This document shows positions 6,618-10,654 of a stretch of 10,654 bases of DNA, one piece after another (position 1 is the stretch's first letter; the number at the start of each line of letters is the position of its first letter). Below the pieces are notes generated by a model. It searched no databases. It saw only the letters and a program-made list of their open reading frames with translations, and was not told where the DNA came from. The stretch lies in assembly GCA_019245255.1 (NCBI GenBank), contig JAFARV010000118.1, forward strand, positions 1 through 10,654, written 5' to 3'. Both the position numbers and the translations under genes were made by a program. Source of the DNA: Acidobacteriaceae bacterium (GTDB lineage: Bacteria > Acidobacteriota > Terriglobia > Bryobacterales > Bryobacteraceae).

Positions 6618-7589
6618 ATGCAGCACGCGTTCGTAAAAGAGTTCGGCGGGCCGGAGCAACTCGTCTTAGAGACTACAGACGCGCCGCAGCCCGGGTCCGG
6701 ACAGTTGCTGGTGGACATGGAGGCCCCCGGTGTCAACTACCTGGACGTGTTGCAGCGTAACGGTAGCGCAAGAGTCTCGCTGCCCTTCACGCCGGGGCTC
6801 GAGGGCGTCGGCCGAATTGTAAAAGTCGGCGAAGGGATCGACAGCGCGCATGGGTTTAGCATTGGCCAGCGCATTGCATGGGTCAACGTTCCTGGATCTT
6901 ACGCCACACAAGTCCTGGTTCCCGCGACGCAGGCTATTCCAGTACCCGAATCGTTCGCCACGGTTGAAGCTCTGCTGTTCCAAGGATTAACGGCGCAGTA
7001 CCTGGTGAGCGAGTATCGGGGCGTCCGGCCCGGTGATCGGGTGTTGGTTCACTCAGCAGCCGGCGGTGTTGGGCAACTTCTCGTTCAATGGTTGAAGCAC
7101 CTGGGAGCGTGGGTAGTTGGCACGACTTCTACTGACGCCAAAGCCGCAGTAGTCCGCACGGCGGGCGCTGATGCGGCAATTAACTATGGCCGCGACTATG
7201 CCTTCCATGACGAACTCTTGTTACTAACGGAAGGACGCGGGGTAGACCTGGCATTTGATGCGGTCGGAGCGGCTACGCTCCCGACCACGTTGAAGAGTCT
7301 AGCGAGAGGCGGAACTGCAGTTTCCTTCGGCTCCGCGTCCGGACCTCCTCCCGCCATAGAGCCGGGGCAGTTGATTCCCAGATCCATCCGGCTTGCCGGC
7401 GGTTCGCTTTTTGCTTACATTGCCGATCCACCGGAGATGCAGCGGCGCGCGACAGATGTTATCGATGGGATCCGTGCAGGCTGGCTCCGCATGGGCGGCG
7501 GAACAGCTTACAATCTCGATCGCGCTGGGGAAGCTCATCGCGAGATCGAAGGTCGAGGTACTCAGTGCAAGCTCTACTTGACGCCATAG
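6618..7589 (+). CDS. Zinc-free NADPH:quinone oxidoreductase-type medium-chain reductase
   Basis: A 323-aa medium-chain dehydrogenase/reductase of the quinone oxidoreductase branch. The N-terminus F-V-K-E-F-G-G-P-E-Q-L is typical, then P-G-V-N-Y-L-D-V-L-Q-R (38-48), and the dinucleotide motif H-S-A-A-G-G-V-G-Q at 145-153. A-V-G-A and a G-G-T-A-V-S-F-G-S strand follow. No zinc-ligand cysteines or histidines stand where Zn-ADHs have them, so a zinc-independent NADPH-linked reduction of quinones or alpha,beta-unsaturated carbonyls is expected. I prefer the ATG at 6618, which has GAGAAG nine bases upstream and matches the family start. An in-frame ATG at 6597 would add seven residues. It sits between the two SDR paralogues, nine bases before the second. 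Confidence 0.9.
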   Translation: MQHAFVKEFGGPEQLVLETTDAPQPGSGQLLVDMEAPGVNYLDVLQRNGSARVSLPFTPGLEGVGRIVKVGEGIDSAHGFSIGQRIAWVNVPGSYATQVLVPATQAIPVPESFATVEALLFQGLTAQYLVSEYRGVRPGDRVLVHSAAGGVGQLLVQWLKHLGAWVVGTTSTDAKAAVVRTAGADAAINYGRDYAFHDELLLLTEGRGVDLAFDAVGAATLPTTLKSLARGGTAVSFGSASGPPPAIEPGQLIPRSIRLAGGSLFAYIADPPEMQRRATDVIDGIRAGWLRMGGGTAYNLDRAGEAHREIEGRGTQCKLYLTP

Positions 7590-7598
7590 GAGAACACG

Positions 7599-8318
7599 AT
7601 GTCGAAATTCCTGAACTTATCGTTTGAAAACAAAGTGGCCCTGGTGACTGGCGCTGGGTCCGGAATGGGCTTGATCACCGCACAGGCGTTTGCGGCCGAA
7701 GGCGCTGCGGTGGCACTTGCCGATTCCAATGAAACCGCCGTTCGCGAGGCAGCCGAAAAGCTCAGCGCATCAGGACATAAGGCGCTTGCGGTGAGCTGCG
7801 ACGTGGGAGACGAGCAGCAGGTGGAGGCGCTGGTCGAGCGGACCGTCTCCGCCTTTGGGCGTTTGGATGCAGCTTTCAACAACGCTGGTGTACAGTCGCC
7901 TGCCATCGAAACTGCGGATGCAAGCGGGGAAGAGTTCGAGCGTGTGAATGCAATCAATCTTCGCGGCGTCTGGAACTGCATGAAGTACGAACTGATCCAG
8001 ATGCGTAAGCAAGGGAGCGGTGCGATTGTAAATAACTCGTCGCTTGGCGGAATCGTTGGTTTACCTGGGCGCGCGATTTATCACGCGACCAAGCACGGAG
8101 TGATTGGGCTGACAAAGAGCGCTGCGCTTGAATATGCCGCCCGAGGCATCCGCATTAACGCGATTTGCCCTGGAACGATCAACACTCCTATGGTCGCGGA
8201 GATGCTCGCCAAGGAACCCGAAGCCATGAAGGAAATTCTAAGAGACCAAACCATTGGGCGGCTAGGCGAGCCGGAGGAGATCGCCTCTGCTGTCCTTTGG
8301 CTGCCCACACGGGAATAG
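7599..8318 (+). CDS. Short-chain dehydrogenase/reductase, second copy, C-terminally truncated
   Basis: A 239-aa classical SDR paralogous to the one at 5820. It has T-G-A-G-S-G-M-G at 17-24, D42 after the second strand (NAD-type), N-N-A-G at 94-97, and the catalytic residues N120, S148, Y161 and K165, all present. The ribosome-binding site AGGAG lies shortly before the ATG. The end is odd. The alignment with the first copy is good through E-E-I-A-S-A-V-L-W-L, then the protein stops after P-T-R-E, where about 18 more residues including the D-G-G-Y-T strand are expected. The last T-R matches the family's T-A-R end, so an in-frame internal deletion of about 50 bp is likely. Loss of the last core strand may destabilise or inactivate the enzyme. 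It may be a recent pseudogene. Confidence 0.85.
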   Translation: MSKFLNLSFENKVALVTGAGSGMGLITAQAFAAEGAAVALADSNETAVREAAEKLSASGHKALAVSCDVGDEQQVEALVERTVSAFGRLDAAFNNAGVQSPAIETADASGEEFERVNAINLRGVWNCMKYELIQMRKQGSGAIVNNSSLGGIVGLPGRAIYHATKHGVIGLTKSAALEYAARGIRINAICPGTINTPMVAEMLAKEPEAMKEILRDQTIGRLGEPEEIASAVLWLPTRE

Positions 8319-8329
8319 AGGAGAAAATC

Positions 8330-9344
8330 TTGAAAGGAACTGTTCTTTACGGTCCCCGCGACATTCGGTTTGAAGAGCGCGAGGTTCCGAAAATCACCAA
8401 ACCAACAGATGCAATTATCCGAGTTTCTGCGACGTGCGTGTGGGTCTGACTTGTGGCCCTACCGCGGTATTCAACCGGTTACCGAGCCGACGCCAATGGG
8501 GCATGAATATTGCGGGATTGTCGAGGAGGTTGGCAGCGCGGTCAAGCAAGTCAAGCCCGGGCAATTCGTCATCGGTTCCTTCTTCGCATCGGATAACACG
8601 TGTCCCAATTGTCGGGCCGGATATCAGTCCGCATGCGAGCACAAAGAGTTTGTCAGCACCGCGCAGGCGAGTATCTTGCGCGTCCCGCTGGCGGATGGCA
8701 CATTAGTACCCACGCCGGCGGTACCGCCCAATGAACTGATTCCAAACTTGCTGACCCTTTCCGATGTGATGGGAACCGGCTGGTTTGCTGCCGATGCGGC
8801 GAACGTCAAGCCGGGGGCTACGGTGGCTGTAGTTGGAGACGGTGCCGTTGGCCTGCTTGCTGTGCTGTCGGCGAAGCAGATGGGAGCCGGGCGGATCATC
8901 GCGATGAGCCGCAACGAATCACGGCAGAAACTGGCGCGTGAGTTTGGTGCTACCGATATCGTCAGTGAGCGCGGAGACGAGGGTGTGGCTCGCATCAAAG
9001 ATCTGACGAATGGAATCGGCGCCGACTCGGTGGCGGAATGCGTTGGCTCACAGGAGTCAATAATGCAGGCAATCCGTTCGACGCGCAAAGGCGGGTATGT
9101 GAGCTATGTCGGCGTTCCGCATGGGGTTGCCCTTGACGGGGCTGAGCTGTTCTTTGCCCACGTGCACCTGCACGGCGGCCCTGCTCCGGTGCGCCGCTAC
9201 CTGCCTCGTCTAATCGAACTGGTGCTTGACGAGAAGATCGAGCCGGGCAAGGTGTTCGATCTGAAGCTGTCCCTCGATCAGGTAGCCGAAGGCTATCGTG
9301 CCATGGATGAGCGCCGCGCGATCAAGGCGCTATTGCAGCCATGA
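8330..9344 (+). pseudogene. Zn-dependent alcohol dehydrogenase, broken by a frameshift near 8440
   Basis: A medium-chain zinc alcohol dehydrogenase split over two frames. A TTG at 8330 with AGAGGAG six bases upstream opens M-K-G-T-V-L-Y-G-P-R-D-I-R-F-E-E-R, running to A-T-C-V and a TGA at 8447. The rest continues in another frame from C-G-S-D-L-W-P-Y-R-G (catalytic zinc cysteine, codon 8439-8441), then G-H-E-Y, a three-cysteine loop C-P-N-C...C, the Rossmann motif V-V-G-D-G-A-V-G, and an intact C-terminus ending A-I-K-A-L-L-Q-P. Family members read A-T-C-V-C-G-S-D across the break. Loss of one GT unit from the GTGTG run at 8438-8442 would explain it. An internal ATG at 8370 opens the downstream frame but gives an unnatural N-terminus. 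Apart from this break the gene looks healthy, so an assembly or sequencing indel is a real alternative. Confidence 0.85.
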
Positions 9345-10362
9345 TGCTGCGGGAAGAAGAGGAAGCAATTGCGGCCTGGCCAACCGGTCGACAAAGCAAG
9401 ATGAAGAGTACTGATCAGCTAGAGATCACACGGCGCAGGTTGTTTTCCGCCGGGGCGGCGCTTGGCGCGGTGAGAGTGGCGGCCCTCGACGCCGAAGTGG
9501 ATGCACGCGCTGCGCAATCATCCACAACTGAGAAGCCGACAAAAAAGTATCAGGCAAAGGCGCCTAAAACGCAGCCCTTTGAGGCGGAAGCATTCAAAGC
9601 CTCTTCGGGAACGAACCTGCGATGGCTCAGCGCGGCTGGCTTCTTCATCAACAGCAGAGGCACGATTCTAGTGATCGATCCTCTGCTGGAAGGATTCGAC
9701 ATGCCGATCATGATCGACATGCCCATCATGCCCAAGGACGTTCCGCACGTGGACGCGGTCCTGATAACTCACAGCGATACCGACCACTACAGCGCCGGGA
9801 CATGCCGCGATCTGAAACCTGTGTGCGCATCGTTCCACTCCACTAAATACGTCGGCACAGTCATGAAAAAGGACGGGTTGCCATCGTTTGGACATGGCAT
9901 CGGGGAAGCCTTCAACGTTGCCGGGGTGCGGGTTAAGCTCACGCCCGTGGACCACGACTGGCAGAATGCGTTCCCAAACCCGGTCAACGCCACTTCGAAA
10001 AAGAAGATTGCTGTGGCTTCTGGATTGAGACGCCAGATGGCACGATCTGGGCGACAGGAGATTCACGCTTGATCCCCGAGCAACTGCAGATGCCACAGAT
10101 GGACGCCATTTTGCTTGATTATTCCGAAGACAGTCAACTTCATCTCGGTTTAGAAGGCACAGTGAAATTGTTGAGTGCCTATCCACATACGCCTGTGCTG
10201 CTTGGCCACTGGGGAACGGTGGATGCTCCCGACTTCACGCCGTTCAACGGAGATCCCAAACATCTCGCTGCTCGGGTAGTCAATCCAGAACGCATCCAAG
10301 TGCTGGCGCCAGGCCAGCCGTATCGTCTCGAGAGGTTGAAAAGAGAAGCGGCGAGGAATTAG
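9341..10362 (+). pseudogene. Metallo-beta-lactamase-fold protein with Tat-type signal, broken by a one-base deletion near 9982
   Basis: The first frame (9341-10072) carries a twin-arginine signal. R-R-R-L-F-S-A-G-A-A-L-G lies ten residues after an ATG at 9401, probably the true start; ATG 9341 overlaps the previous stop. An MBL-fold domain follows with strand I-L-V-I-D-P and the metal motif T-H-S-D-T-D-H-Y at residues 143-150 (from 9341), an H-x-D-x-D-H form. After T-P-V-D-H-D-W-Q-N-A-F-P-N-P the frame is lost. The +1 neighbour frame continues at once with R-H-F-E-K-E-D-C-C-G-F-W-I-E-T-P-D-G, A-T-G-D-S-R-L-I-P (ligand Asp) and G-H-W-G-T-V-D-A-P-D-F, ending at 10362. Restoring one G in the CCCGG run at about 9979-9983 gives a full UlaG-like hydrolase. 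If expressed it would be exported folded. Its substrate is unknown. Confidence 0.85.
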
Positions 10363-10372
10363 GGAGAACATC

Positions 10373-10654
10373 GTGAATGGTGGCAATTCCTGGGCGGTGA
10401 GCGCGACGGTTGCATTAATCGCGACTGTTGCCGGACCAAGTTACTCGGGCACACAGGATTGCCGTGGACTTGTGGGAATGGCGATTCAGGATGCGTTAGT
10501 CACCGAGACAGACAATATAACGTCGTCTTTCGTTGTTGCGAGTCTGGATTCGCGGCGCGGTGTAACGGTCAACTCGCCTTTCTGCCGTGTGCGGGGGGTC
10601 ATTACACCCTCCAGCGATTCGAACATCAACTTCGAGGTGTGGCTGCCGCCCGCT
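10373..10654 (+). CDS. Tannase/feruloyl esterase family protein, N-terminal part cut by window edge
   Basis: The first 94 codons of a secreted tannase/feruloyl esterase-type alpha/beta hydrolase. The start is GTG, with AGGGAGA at 10361-10367 about five bases upstream and ten bases after the previous stop. The overlapping ATG at 10377 closes after a few codons. Residues 7-26 form a signal peptide (hydrophobic S-A-T-V-A-L-I-A-T-V-A-G). C30 in D-C-R-G-L and C71 in P-F-C-R-V-R-G are the pair usually found at the N-terminus of this family. They are followed by P-S-S-D-S-N-I-N-F-E-V-W-L-P, the family's signature strand. The catalytic Ser-Asp-His lies beyond the window. The family hydrolyses ester bonds of gallate or ferulate with plant polymers. 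Its position as an apparent operon member hints that the upstream oxidoreductases meet phenolic or aldehyde products. Confidence 0.85.
   Translation, partial: MNGGNSWAVSATVALIATVAGPSYSGTQDCRGLVGMAIQDALVTETDNITSSFVVASLDSRRGVTVNSPFCRVRGVITPSSDSNINFEVWLPPA

Noticed and set aside
9698..9733. Imperfect 18-nt tandem repeat (D-M-P-I-M-I then D-M-P-I-M-P) in the MBL-fold gene
   Set aside because: As I recall the family, a similar D-M-P-x-x-I-D-M-P-I run is normal in it, so it is ordinary protein sequence rather than a repeat expansion.
10069..10362. Separate small gene starting at TTG 10069
   Set aside because: Its sequence continues the MBL fold without a break from the upstream shifted frame (G-D-S-R-L-I-P); it is the 3' part of the broken gene, not an independent one.

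Overview
The window reads as bacterial chromosomal DNA of moderately high GC. The gene families (a YqhC-type AraC regulator, tandem aldo/keto reductases, glucose-dehydrogenase-like SDRs, a Zn-ADH with a C-G-S-D-L-W-P-Y motif, a tannase/feruloyl esterase) and an integrase-type transposase fragment look most like a soil Acidobacteriota (Terriglobia) genome. That placement is inference from remembered family resemblance; no search was run.

Left part (1-1300, all minus strand): a frameshifted N-terminal fragment of an rve-type transposase runs off the left edge (1-368). A 203-nt spacer with a 12-bp palindrome follows, with no gene seen in it. Then comes a tight two-gene unit: an 85-aa alpha-helical protein of unknown function (965-1222) directly followed, TAA-ATG with no gap, by a 130-aa HNH endonuclease (572-964). 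An 11-bp perfect inverted repeat brackets the short space between this unit and the next gene.

Regulator and control region: an AraC-family regulator of the AraC_N (YqhC-like) group lies on the minus strand (1298-2233). The 160-bp divergent intergenic region holds a TATAAT box for the regulator and two exact 11-bp direct repeats (ACAGGATCAGG) spaced exactly 21 bp apart, the geometry expected of AraC half-sites.

Right part (2394 to the end, all plus strand, gaps of about 40 nt or less or overlaps, depending on the starts chosen): one long apparent operon. In order: an exported lipocalin-like protein, two AKR13-like aldo/keto reductases, a DkgA-like aldo/keto reductase, an SDR, a zinc-free quinone oxidoreductase, a second SDR, a Zn-dependent alcohol dehydrogenase, a Tat-signal metallo-beta-lactamase-fold protein, and the start of a tannase/feruloyl esterase cut by the window edge. 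The set suggests induced NAD(P)H-linked reduction or oxidation of reactive carbonyls, aldehydes or quinones, possibly tied to breakdown of plant phenolic esters. E. coli YqhC likewise controls yqhD and dkgA in response to reactive aldehydes, so regulator and target types match.

Three neighbouring genes in the distal half carry lesions: the second SDR lacks about 18 C-terminal residues, the Zn-ADH has a frameshift in a GTGTG run near 8440, and the MBL-fold gene has a one-base deletion near 9982. Either the distal operon is decaying or the sequence contains small indel errors. No tRNA, rRNA, CRISPR array or convincing intrinsic terminator was seen.
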